NCBI GenBank assembly: GCA_964609155.1
Contig: CAZSRF010000019.1
Span: 1 to 43,935, forward strand
Direction: 5' to 3'
Source: JAGOUU01 sp964609155
GTDB lineage: Bacteria; Pseudomonadota; Gammaproteobacteria; JAGOUU01
DNA: 43,935 nt
Shown: piece by piece, positions 1 to 7,881 of the stretch
Layout: each line of letters starts with the position of its first letter
Numbering within the stretch: the first letter of the stretch is position 1
Notes under the pieces: model-generated
What the model saw: the letters and a program-made list of their open reading frames with translations, nothing else
Database searches by the model: none
What the model was told of the DNA's origin: nothing
Translations under genes and position numbers: made by a program

Positions 1-543
1 ATCCCGCATTTTAGCAAAACCCTCTGCAATGTTATCGTAAGATTTTCCTTGGTTCTTCATTGTTGGGCTCCTACCTTCAAGACTTTTCTCCATTCTGATA
101 CATTCAAAATCAAGCCCACTCACATGATGATATTTACTTTGATACATAGACATATACCCAGCAGCCTTATAAAAAGGCTCTGCATTTGAAGTAGCCTCCA
201 GATACAGCGCTCTAATTCCATGTTCTCTCGCTACACTTTCAAGTGTATTTAAAATTTGTGACCCTATGTTTTTTCTTTGAATTTTCGGGTCAACAAAAAT
301 ACCGCCTATTTCACCAGTATCCTTATCTATAAATCCACTGCCAATGATACGGTGCTCATCATCTTCCGCTACATACCAGGCTAGTGTTTCAATAACCTGC
401 TCAAAATCATTAGGTTTCTGTGTATTAGCCCAAGTAGCAATATCAGATTTGTTATAATATGTTTCTGAAATGCCCTCAATGGCCGCTGTTCTAACCTTCC
501 ATATACCCTCTATATCTTTTATTGTTGCTCTGCGTATATTCAT
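1..543 (-). CDS. GNAT N-acetyltransferase with in-frame methyltransferase-like extension (partial, runs off the left edge)
   Basis: An open frame starts at an ATG at 543 and stays open to the window edge (181 codons seen). The first ~155 residues are a GNAT acetyltransferase: a beta4-like stretch GGIFVDPKIQ followed by the acetyl-CoA loop QRKNIGSQIL, then EATSNAEPFYKAAGY near the end of the domain. After ...MEKSLEGRSPT the frame continues without a stop into MKNQGKSYDNIAEGFAKMRD, which resembles the N-terminus of small class I SAM-dependent methyltransferases (inference from a short piece). The internal ATG at 60 has a possible ribosome site (GGTAGGAG) upstream, so this could be a true fusion or a methyltransferase with its own start inside the longer frame. 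The ATG at 543 overlaps the stop of the upstream kinase gene (ATGA), so the two are translationally coupled. The substrate is unknown. Confidence 0.75.
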   Translation of the reverse strand, partial: MNIRRATIKDIEGIWKVRTAAIEGISETYYNKSDIATWANTQKPNDFEQVIETLAWYVAEDDEHRIIGSGFIDKDTGEIGGIFVDPKIQRKNIGSQILNTLESVAREHGIRALYLEATSNAEPFYKAAGYMSMYQSKYHHVSGLDFECIRMEKSLEGRSPTMKNQGKSYDNIAEGFAKMRD

Positions 544-1118
544 AACTTTTTTCTCATATTTACTTTTGAGCGATCAATAAAAGTTTTTATTATTTCTGCT
601 GATTCTGTTGGTGTATTTTCGCTTGTATCCAGTGTTATATCAAAATGCTTGTCACGGTAAAAATGCTTATAGTCCTGTTCGGCCATTCCCACTTTTCTAT
701 CCCCTCGTTTTTTTTCATTTTCAATAACCCATTCGATTGGCGGCTTTAATCCAACTGTAATAAATTCTGCCTCAGGCAGCTCTTTTTTAAATCGCGCAAT
801 ATCTTCTTCCGGGGGAACGTAATCAATTATAATATTTTTACCGTCTTGTGCTTTTCGTATAATATCTGCAATCATAGATTCTAAAAATTTATCTCCCACT
901 GGGCCTCTTTGCATTTGAGGACCGTCAGGCCCATCAATATAATAAAATCCTTCACGGTGAAGTTCGCCGGTAGGCCAATATTTTTTATCTAATTTCTCCA
1001 CAGCGTGGTCAAACCCATCAATAATAAAGTTTTCCTCGGGTAGCTGGCGCACAAGTTCATTGGCCAGCATAGTTTTTCCTGTGCTGCTAACACCCATGAG
1101 AAAAATGATTTTTGCCAT
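540..1118 (-). CDS. P-loop kinase, chloramphenicol phosphotransferase-like family
   Basis: A protein of 192 residues. The N-terminus holds a hydrophobic strand and a Walker A P-loop, GVSSTGKT (residues 9-16), followed by DGFDH. This arrangement is typical of the chloramphenicol phosphotransferase-like (CPT) branch of small P-loop kinases, where the Asp after the P-loop serves catalysis. The middle carries IIIDYVPPEED and a later basic segment, KKRGDRKVG, that may form the lid. The start at 1118 has a good ribosome site (AGGAGA, about 7 bases upstream). The stop overlaps the start of the GNAT gene by ATGA. It lies 21 bases after the phosphotransferase-fold gene in a row of minus-strand genes that all resemble drug-modifying enzymes. 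Family membership is fairly clear; the substrate is not, and chloramphenicol resistance should not be assumed. Confidence 0.72.
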   Translation of the reverse strand: MAKIIFLMGVSSTGKTMLANELVRQLPEENFIIDGFDHAVEKLDKKYWPTGELHREGFYYIDGPDGPQMQRGPVGDKFLESMIADIIRKAQDGKNIIIDYVPPEEDIARFKKELPEAEFITVGLKPPIEWVIENEKKRGDRKVGMAEQDYKHFYRDKHFDITLDTSENTPTESAEIIKTFIDRSKVNMRKKL

Positions 1119-1139
1119 AATTGTCTCTCCTAAAAAGCG

Positions 1140-2207
1140 TTATTTTAAACCTGGATACCCCGGCGGGCGTAATCTGGGCGAAATCAACCTCGCTCTCACT
1201 CTATCTGCCTGCGGGAATTTTGCATTCGAATAAATACAGGCATCTAAGCCTTGCTCCGGGCAGCCATACAGCAAGAACAAGAAAAATCGATACACTTCCC
1301 GCGCCTCTTCAATCTCTTCAGGCCATAACGTATTCACCGTAAAATACCCTTCTTTGAACTTCCCCAATGATCCCAGCCATAATTCCAAAAGCGTAAGCTC
1401 AAGCGCAACCGGACCTACCACGTACGACTCAATATCAATACAGGCAGAAAATTGATCATGATTTTTAGACACTAAAAATTGGCTCGGCCAACAATCTAGC
1501 ATAATCAAAGAAGAAACTTGTGGCGCCTTCAGCTTTGCAGCTTCTGCCAAATAATAAGGGAGCATTTTCTGAACCCCCGGATCTTGAAGAGCCTTTCTGG
1601 ATTTTCCTAATATACTAATTGCTTTTTGTAGCTTCTGGGACCATAAATTTAAATCGTATTTTTGCTCATTGAAGGTACCAAAATAATTCATTCGCTTTAA
1701 ATGCAAACTGCCCATATGCTGCCCTAATTGAATGGCAAAATTCTCATCTTCCTGCATCACTCGCTGCTCTAAATCGCTGGCTTGTGGAATAGGCTCACCA
1801 GCTATTTTCTGTAAAATCACAAAAGGGGCTTCAAGAACGTTATTTGAAGTAGCATCTGCTTTTAATACTCTCGGAACCTCAATAGTGCCATGTTGATTAA
1901 TGTAATTGGCGGTGGTTTGTTGATGTCGTATTGAGATACCATGGCTAAGATTAAAAAGTAAACTCAGTCCTTGCCAAAATGTATTATTGGGGTTGTCTAT
2001 ACACTTCGCTACTTTAACGATAAAGCAACCCTCATCTGAGACAACATCAAACACAAAATTAGTGTTATCGTACCCAGGGAGTAAACGCTTTATCTCAACG
2101 TGATTTGAGTGAAATAATGCTTTTATTTTNNNNNNNNNNAGTTATTTAGCTTATGGATCTTTTAAAAGTTATAATAATGCTTTTATTTTTTCATTCAACT
2201 GTTCCAT
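1140..2207 (-). CDS. Aminoglycoside phosphotransferase-fold (APH/choline kinase-like) protein, interrupted by an assembly gap
   Basis: The C-terminal ~330 codons are intact. APH-like marks include the hinge segment FVILQKIAGEP, a helix with MGSLHLKRM, and the metal-binding region ACIDIESYVVGP followed by ALELTLLELW. The catalytic loop is unusual: where the family has HGDLHxxN, this protein has LDCWPSQF. The Asp is kept, while the His is Leu and the Asn is Gln. The frame does not begin at the GTG at 2054: it stays open upstream to the gap at 2130-2139. On the far side an ATG at 2207, with AGAGG upstream, encodes MEQLNEKIKAL, and the IKAL segment recurs on the left side of the gap. Joining the two at this shared 17-base sequence gives one continuous gene of about 340 codons. 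GC content is higher than in the rest of the window. Activity is uncertain. Confidence 0.65.
2130..2139. other. Run of ten Ns (scaffold gap) flanked by the same 17-base sequence
   Basis: Ten ambiguous bases. The 17-mer AATAATGCTTTTATTTT ends immediately left of the gap (2113-2129) and occurs again at 2173-2189 to its right. The reading frame of the phosphotransferase gene matches across the two copies. This suggests the contig ends really overlap and that 2140-2172 is a mis-extended contig end or a small unresolved insertion. Confidence 0.9.
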
Positions 2208-2287
2208 CCAAACCTCTTGCCCCTAAAATATTTTGGATATTCCCGCCATTTTGCCACTAACCACTGGCGCCGCCTATAAAATATAGT

Positions 2288-3748
2288 TTAGTCATTATTT
2301 ACCTTTACTAACGTATCAATGTCATCAGCGCCGTCTTGAGAGTGAATGTTTATTTGTTTTTTATCCTGTAAATATTCAATCTCAATGGTTTCCTCTAGAA
2401 CGAAGAAACGTTGATTATTTCTCAAGTACAGTCTTTTTTTGGTCTTCGAATTAGGGTCATATAGAAACAGAGTATTTTCTTTGCTTATAATATCGAGACT
2501 GTATTCTTTATTTTTATATGTTCCCAAAATATCTGGATAATCACCCAATGAATATTTTACTGATTCTTTTGTTACTTCTTTAAAGCCAGGCATGTTGTAG
2601 GTATCGGCAATTCCATTGGTAATTTCATCCATAAAATTAAATGCATGATCTCTGTTTATCATAATAACAAAGCCTTTTTTTAATTTTGGATAAGCAACCA
2701 TTCTTGCAATAAAGCCTTCATTGACACCATCATGGCCAAAAGAAAAGTCTTCTTTGTTTCCGTCTAAAAACACTCCAAGACCGCAATAATCCTTTTTAAA
2801 TTCTTTAGCGTGCACTTGCTTTTTAAACATTTCGTCTTGGATTTTTTTATTTATTGGGTAATAAGTGCTACCTTCAGATATTTTGAGCATTGCAATTAGG
2901 AATTTAGCCAAATCTGTGGGAGTGGTCCATAAACCAGCAGCACCTTTTTCAGGATACGCATGCCATTTGCCATCAATCACATTACCATTTAGATCGTGTC
3001 CCGCTGTAGCTTTATATTGGAGTTCTTTTGGTAAAGGCTGCTTAAAGGTGCTTGCTTTCATATCCAATGGCTTTAATACATTTTTTTCCATCCATGTCGC
3101 ATAGTCTTCACCAGTTATATCCTCTAAAACAAGCTGTGATACAGTCGTGCCTCCCCCAGAATATTGAAACTGCTCGCCTGGCTTATGTATGACTTCAACG
3201 GGCTTTGTATTTGCTGACTTGGGATCACCATTCAATACATCTATTATAGATGGAAGTTTCTTATTGATTTCATAGCCAGGAAAGCCATGAACGCTGAGTC
3301 CAGCGCTATGAGAAAGAATTTGTCTTAAAGTTATTTTATCGGTTTCTTTATAGTTTTGATTATGCTTAATTTTCCATCGTTTTAAATACTTGTTTACATC
3401 TTCATCAAGATTAACTTTCCCTTGCTGTACTAGAGTTAAGATCCCAAAAGCATTAAGTGTTTTGCTGATAGATCCGGCTTGAAATAATGTATTTTGATCA
3501 ACATCTTTTCCAAATGCTTTTACAAAGTCGATAGAAGAATCCTTGATAACAGCAATGCTAACCGCTGGCACATTATAATGCCGCATTCTTTCTTCTAAAT
3601 TCATAGTTTGAGATTTTTCTGAAATAACAACAGGGCCTCTTAAACCATTTTCAATATTAGTTGTTTTATCATTTGAACAACCGCTCATCATAAACAATAC
3701 CACCGTTGAAAATATAATTTTCTTTGGAAAAGTAAGCGATCTAAACAT
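2288..3748 (-). CDS. Serine hydrolase of the class C beta-lactamase / AmpH-like family, lipoprotein
   Basis: The first in-frame ATG is at 3766, but GGAGG sits just upstream of the second ATG at 3748. That start gives a clean 24-residue lipoprotein signal ending in the lipobox MSGC, so I place the start there (486 residues). Class C / penicillin-binding motifs are in order: the nucleophile motif SISK (Ser93, Lys96), YSG (Tyr196, in place of YxN) and HDG (339-341, in place of KTG). The HxG form is common among esterase/peptidase-like members of this family rather than true resistance enzymes. It is probably an envelope-anchored peptidase, esterase or beta-lactamase-like protein. It is first in the row before the phosphotransferase gene and 36 bases downstream of a GNAT gene. 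Confidence 0.82.
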   Translation of the reverse strand: MFRSLTFPKKIIFSTVVLFMMSGCSNDKTTNIENGLRGPVVISEKSQTMNLEERMRHYNVPAVSIAVIKDSSIDFVKAFGKDVDQNTLFQAGSISKTLNAFGILTLVQQGKVNLDEDVNKYLKRWKIKHNQNYKETDKITLRQILSHSAGLSVHGFPGYEINKKLPSIIDVLNGDPKSANTKPVEVIHKPGEQFQYSGGGTTVSQLVLEDITGEDYATWMEKNVLKPLDMKASTFKQPLPKELQYKATAGHDLNGNVIDGKWHAYPEKGAAGLWTTPTDLAKFLIAMLKISEGSTYYPINKKIQDEMFKKQVHAKEFKKDYCGLGVFLDGNKEDFSFGHDGVNEGFIARMVAYPKLKKGFVIMINRDHAFNFMDEITNGIADTYNMPGFKEVTKESVKYSLGDYPDILGTYKNKEYSLDIISKENTLFLYDPNSKTKKRLYLRNNQRFFVLEETIEIEYLQDKKQINIHSQDGADDIDTLVKVNND

Positions 3749-3784
3749 ACAGCCTCCACTATTCATTTTTAATTAATGGAGCGT

Positions 3785-4294
3785 TCATATGCCACTCCTG
3801 TCTTGTGATTCAAACGCGTAAATAATCCAGTCCTCTCCTTTAATAGTTGCCTCAGTTTTAGCGGGGGTTACTGAAGTTAACTGTTTAATTGCTTGTAGCC
3901 AAAACGAACCGGCTATGTGATTACCCACCAATACCCTGACTTGCCAGGGGCCTTTAAATTGTTCCCATATCTTAAGAGCGGCCGCAGTGCCAACACCATG
4001 TCGCTTGTATTTTTTCATGACAAAAAATTCAGAAATATCCCAAATCGCTGTATCATTCGAAATAGGGGATCCCTTTTGCACCAAAATAAACCCGGCTATT
4101 TTTTTGTCAACGTAAATCAAGTAAGGAAAGCGCGTGACTTCAGTCCAATACAAAGGCAGGCGCTCATATCCATAGAAACCATCATCACCAATATCAAAGT
4201 CACAAAACTCTGTGAAGTCGTAGGCGTATAATTCTAATAGATTAGCCAGCACGGGCTTCTGTTCTATGGTGGCTTTAACTACTTGTACTTGCAT
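3785..4294 (-). CDS. GNAT family N-acetyltransferase
   Basis: A protein of 169 residues. The acetyl-CoA-binding motif A is visible as EFFVMKKYKRHGVGTAAALKIWEQF: a beta strand, the basic R-H-G-V-G-T pyrophosphate loop and a helix. The preceding AGFILVQKG and the later WQVRVLVGNHIAGSFWLQAI fit the fold. A Tyr/Phe-rich N-terminal part (YDFTEFCDFDIGDDGFYGYERL) is typical of uncharacterised single-domain GNATs. It is the first gene of the minus-strand accessory block that runs down to the left edge. The substrate cannot be read from sequence. Confidence 0.8.
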   Translation of the reverse strand: MQVQVVKATIEQKPVLANLLELYAYDFTEFCDFDIGDDGFYGYERLPLYWTEVTRFPYLIYVDKKIAGFILVQKGSPISNDTAIWDISEFFVMKKYKRHGVGTAAALKIWEQFKGPWQVRVLVGNHIAGSFWLQAIKQLTSVTPAKTEATIKGEDWIIYAFESQDRSGI

Positions 4295-4722
4295 GCTGTA
4301 TCCTCATTCTTATAGCCCTCACAGAACCTGAAACGAACCCATTATTTAATCAAATAACTCACTGATTAACCTAAAGATTCCCTAGTATAATTTTACCATA
4401 TTAAGTGCATTTCAGCAGAAAAATCTCGCTCTGCGGGTACATGCGCCATTCTCCGCCCCAATAACGAAACTCAAGACCGTTTTTGTAAAAACCCAGCAAA
4501 ATCAAGGGTCCTGGACATGCGTACCTTGACGGCCGACGTTCGCATGTAACGGAGAAACGGAGAGTAAAATGGGAGATTTTGGGGTAAAATCGGTGATTTT
4601 GTGATTCTCTAAGTACGCATGTGTTGAGCAACTAAAACGTGCTAAAGCCTATGAATACTGGGGTTCGGAGGGTAATTTGATAATTTGAAAAATCACGCCC
4701 AAAAAGTTCGAGCGCTGTAAAC
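4295..4722. other. Gene-poor stretch between accessory block and tRNA-Ser; probable non-coding repeat or remnant
   Basis: A 428-base stretch with no convincing gene. A 76-codon minus-strand frame (4401-4631) has an odd composition (WGGEWRMYPQSEIFLLKCT) and no ribosome site. I suspect it is the translation of a dispersed non-coding element rather than a gene. The right half contains the inverted repeats listed separately. It lies directly beyond the tRNA-Ser 3' end. Confidence 0.5.
4515..4622. repeat. Inverted repeat pair bounding a ~108-base segment (MITE-like?)
   Basis: ACATGCGTAC at 4515-4524 is the exact reverse complement of GTACGCATGT at 4613-4622, and the match extends imperfectly (CTT versus AAG). 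A related GTTCGCATGT lies between them near 4539. The enclosed DNA has short direct repeats of GATTTTG/GGTAAAAT type. This could be a small non-autonomous element or a folded RNA; no transposase is present. Confidence 0.45.
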
Positions 4723-4811
4723 TGGCGGAGAGAGAGGGATTCGAACCCTCGATACGCATAACGTATACACACTTTCCAGGCGTGCGCCTTCAGCCACTCG
4801 GCCATCTCTCC
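4723..4811 (-). tRNA. tRNA-Ser (anticodon GGA)
   Basis: Read on the minus strand, the acceptor stem GGAGAGA (4811-4805) pairs with TCTCTCC, followed by discriminator G and an encoded CCA (4725-4723). The anticodon loop CTGGAAA gives GGA, which reads serine codons UCC/UCU. A long variable arm (GTGTATACG...CGTATCG) is typical of tRNA-Ser, and the T loop TTCGAAT is intact. The 3' end faces the accessory block, the usual orientation for island insertion at a tRNA gene. Confidence 0.95.
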
Positions 4812-4887
4812 AAGCAAGACTGCAATTGTAGCAGATAAATAAAAAGAACTAAATACATATTAAAATTATTAAAATTACTAAAGCTAA

Positions 4888-4916
4888 TTTACAGGGTCGG
4901 CATAACTTATTATAAT
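4888..4916 (+). promoter_or_regulatory. Sigma70-type promoter for the large-protein pair
   Basis: TTTACA (4888-4893), a 17-base spacer and a perfect TATAAT (4911-4916). It lies about 50 bases before the ATG of the 967-residue protein and points towards it. This is one of the strongest promoter matches in the window. Confidence 0.7.
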
Positions 4917-4968
4917 CCTTGATATTTTTAACAAGATATAAACTGGCGTATAAATTAGGGATTAATTA

Positions 4969-7872
4969 ATGTTTGGAATCTTTTATAAGGGTTGGAATTT
5001 ATTTATTCGTGGCTTTAGGAAAATTAAGGAGATCTTTTGCGCAACTGCAGGTTTCTTCGGGTTAAAAATAGAGCCTTCACACTTCACGTCCCAGAATTTA
5101 CAAGATTATAAAGAGTGGATTCAAAATTTTTTGGAAAAAATCGCAGAAATTTCTAAAAATACTAATGCTCAAGACATCTTTAATCTAGAGGAGGTACAAA
5201 CTGGAATTTTAGAACCAAAGTTTATAGTAAAACGCCAAAATTCAAAATATCTATTTTCTAAAAATAAAGAATTATTATTTCTTGAGACAAGTGAGATTGA
5301 TAAGCTTATCAATCATTACTTTGAAAAAAACCAGAAGAAATCTTGGTTTTTAACTCAATATTTCGGTGTAAGCAGTGATAAGCTGACTCCAGATAAAATG
5401 ATCTTGTTGTTCATATCTAAGTATATTTCAGAAGAAATGATTGATTACGATAGTAAAAGTGAAGATCTAGATAGATTGGGAAAGTTATTAAATTATATTA
5501 AAGAATTGCTTTGCGTTAATTCGATTAAATATAATTTTCAATTACGCAGTACACTTTTGCAAATTAAAACACAACTAGACTCTGCTTATGGGAAAATGAA
5601 AACTCGAACGGAACATAATTTATCAAGAACACTGATATCCAGTGTTTCTAATTTAGTAAATAGTGTGGTCATAAAATTAATTCAATTTTTAGACAAAATA
5701 TTTAATTTTAAATCTTTGGACTCTAAAGTAGAAATAGACTCAAAATTAAATATTAATAAATGGCTCTGTACCGTGTCATCAATACAAGAAAAGAGTATCG
5801 AAATTACTGATAAACAATCTGTAGAAGATTTTGCGACAAGCTTTCAATTGATTCAATATGATTGTAAAAATATGATGCTTGGAGATGAGCAAAATTTATC
5901 ATATTTTTGTCCTGCTTTGTGTTATAAAAAAATCAATGATCACTTGTTAAAGCTACGTGAGTTAATTATACAATTGTTACCACTAAAGCAAATAATATCG
6001 TATTTAAATACTAATGTAAGCGATGTTTTAAATACCAAAAAAATATTTGTTGTTTATAACTTAAAGCATGTTTTGTTATCTGTAAAACAATTTATTAAAA
6101 AAATGCAAGATCAGCTAGCTGTAATTAGGCAATGGGATGAATACTATTATGTTTATCGTGCAAGTGATGAATGTACAGAAGCAGATGCAGGTAAGCTTAT
6201 TGAATTGTCTGAAATAATAAATAGTATTGAGCATGATATTACAACATTAGATGCTAGTGTTTTATTATTACAACAGCAGTTAGATAAGATTGCTGTTCCC
6301 TTGGATTTCATGCCAGAAGCCAATACGCAAAAGTTACTAACATTGATAGATTCTAATTCTGGTCTAGTAGGTAAGGATCAGGCTGTTATTCAGGGTGCGT
6401 TTAAAAGTTTTTTTCATGAGCTGCGCGTAAATGATGTTTTTGATACAGCATTATACGGAATATTAGACAAATACTTCGTTATCACTGCAAAGCCAATACA
6501 AGGGGCAGAACCCATAATTGACAGCCACGAAATAACAGCTATGAGATCTGGTATTATAAAATCTGAAGATACATCATTAGAGTATTATTATTTAATTCTG
6601 ATTATTTTTATTGATGCTGTAAGGCAATTGCCAAGGAGCAAAATGGATTCAACTAGGACTATATTGAATAAAATAAAAGACTTTATTATTATGAATTTTC
6701 TTATAAATAATTATAGATATATAGCTCTATTATTTGATGTTATTACTGAGCAAACTTTGCATGTAGAACGTCTTGAAGAACAAAATTTAAAATTAAAAGA
6801 AGCGATTGCAACGCATCTTGATAATTTTAAAACCTCCGTATTGGATATGATAGAGTCTAATAGAGATTTTTTTGATTTGAATACAGCTATCGAATCTCTT
6901 GTTACTGAGGCTCTTGGCTGTGAAAAGCAGTATCAGATAACTATTGCAATAGACGATAAAAAATTACTTACTACACAAGAGTTTATTGTAAGATTGAAAG
7001 TATTTATCCATAATTTACTTTTAAAAATTGAAAGACTTAATGGATATTTAAAGCATTTGCATAGAAGTTACATGGTTGGTATGGCTGATAATGAACAGCT
7101 AATCATTATGCAACAGGCTTTAAATAAATATAATATTCTCAATACCACTGTTATTCAAACTAATGAAGTTTTGCTCACGGCGATCAAATCTATAACAAGC
7201 TTAACATTGAGTTATTTATCATTGGAGAAATGTTATAAGTCTATTATTGCTAGCGAGCATGCGTCTATTTGTGACATTGAGGAGGATTATAGTGCGCAAA
7301 TGGATACAATAAATATTTTATTAGGTAAGCTTGAGGAGTGTAAATGTATTTTACAACATAATACTAGATCTATACGAACACGAATCTTGGGGATTAATTT
7401 GGGTCTAACAGAATGCTTTTCTTATGTGTTAAGTAGCATAAAAAGACCAGTTGAAAGTTATTTACAAGTTTTTTATGAACAGTCTGTATTGCAGTTTAAT
7501 ATTCGACATGTTTTTGCTTGGGCAAGCGGCTATAATACAATTCTTGAATATTTGATTGTAAAATACTTATATGATCTTTTATGTGACGTTGTGAGCAATG
7601 GGGATTCACAGAAACATGTAGACGCTACTGTAGAAAATATATTTGTTTTGATAAAGTCATTAATGCCTTTATCAAAAAGCTATACAGTCGCATTTATAAG
7701 CCTGCTTGAAAAAGTGTACAGTTCTGTGTATGCCTGCTATCCAGTAGATAAAATAAAAGAAGTGAGATTTGATAATATTCAACATATGGTTCCTGGCTTA
7801 TTAATAACAAGCCCGAATCACTTGGATGAACAGTACTCAAGTCATTTTAAAAAACTAATGTGTAAACTATAA
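4969..7872 (+). CDS. Large helical protein of unknown function, 967 residues (candidate secreted effector)
   Basis: I do not recognise a family. The protein is rich in Leu, Ile, Lys, Asp and Ser and reads as nearly all alpha-helix, with likely coiled-coil segments (for example around residues 590-625, where ERLEEQNLKLKEAI occurs). There is no signal peptide and no clear membrane-spanning run, although the N-terminus (FYKGWNLFIRGFRKI) is amphipathic. Cysteines are scattered without a metal-binding pattern. A near-consensus promoter lies upstream, and the next large gene starts 9 bases after the stop, so the two are probably one transcription unit. Size, helical composition, lack of homology and neighbourhood fit a type IV-secreted effector in the Legionellales, but this is inference only. 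The ribosome site (AGGGA) is weak. Confidence 0.72.
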   Translation: MFGIFYKGWNLFIRGFRKIKEIFCATAGFFGLKIEPSHFTSQNLQDYKEWIQNFLEKIAEISKNTNAQDIFNLEEVQTGILEPKFIVKRQNSKYLFSKNKELLFLETSEIDKLINHYFEKNQKKSWFLTQYFGVSSDKLTPDKMILLFISKYISEEMIDYDSKSEDLDRLGKLLNYIKELLCVNSIKYNFQLRSTLLQIKTQLDSAYGKMKTRTEHNLSRTLISSVSNLVNSVVIKLIQFLDKIFNFKSLDSKVEIDSKLNINKWLCTVSSIQEKSIEITDKQSVEDFATSFQLIQYDCKNMMLGDEQNLSYFCPALCYKKINDHLLKLRELIIQLLPLKQIISYLNTNVSDVLNTKKIFVVYNLKHVLLSVKQFIKKMQDQLAVIRQWDEYYYVYRASDECTEADAGKLIELSEIINSIEHDITTLDASVLLLQQQLDKIAVPLDFMPEANTQKLLTLIDSNSGLVGKDQAVIQGAFKSFFHELRVNDVFDTALYGILDKYFVITAKPIQGAEPIIDSHEITAMRSGIIKSEDTSLEYYYLILIIFIDAVRQLPRSKMDSTRTILNKIKDFIIMNFLINNYRYIALLFDVITEQTLHVERLEEQNLKLKEAIATHLDNFKTSVLDMIESNRDFFDLNTAIESLVTEALGCEKQYQITIAIDDKKLLTTQEFIVRLKVFIHNLLLKIERLNGYLKHLHRSYMVGMADNEQLIIMQQALNKYNILNTTVIQTNEVLLTAIKSITSLTLSYLSLEKCYKSIIASEHASICDIEEDYSAQMDTINILLGKLEECKCILQHNTRSIRTRILGINLGLTECFSYVLSSIKRPVESYLQVFYEQSVLQFNIRHVFAWASGYNTILEYLIVKYLYDLLCDVVSNGDSQKHVDATVENIFVLIKSLMPLSKSYTVAFISLLEKVYSSVYACYPVDKIKEVRFDNIQHMVPGLLITSPNHLDEQYSSHFKKLMCKL

Positions 7873-7881
7873 TAACTATCA

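Noticed and set aside
540..1118. Zeta-type toxin of a toxin-antitoxin pair
   Set aside because: The P-loop kinase resembles the CPT branch, and no small antitoxin gene lies beside it.
1121..1342. Open frame of 73 codons opposite the phosphotransferase gene
   Set aside because: Lies antisense within a clear coding region and shows no family signature.
3917..4231. Antisense open frame of 104 codons within the GNAT gene
   Set aside because: The GNAT reading has family motifs; this frame has none.
4401..4631. Open frame of 76 codons on the minus strand
   Set aside because: Odd composition, no ribosome site, and overlap with inverted repeats; treated as a non-coding element.
4632..4817. Open frame of 61 codons on the minus strand
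   Set aside because: It is the translation of the tRNA-Ser gene and its flank, not a protein gene.
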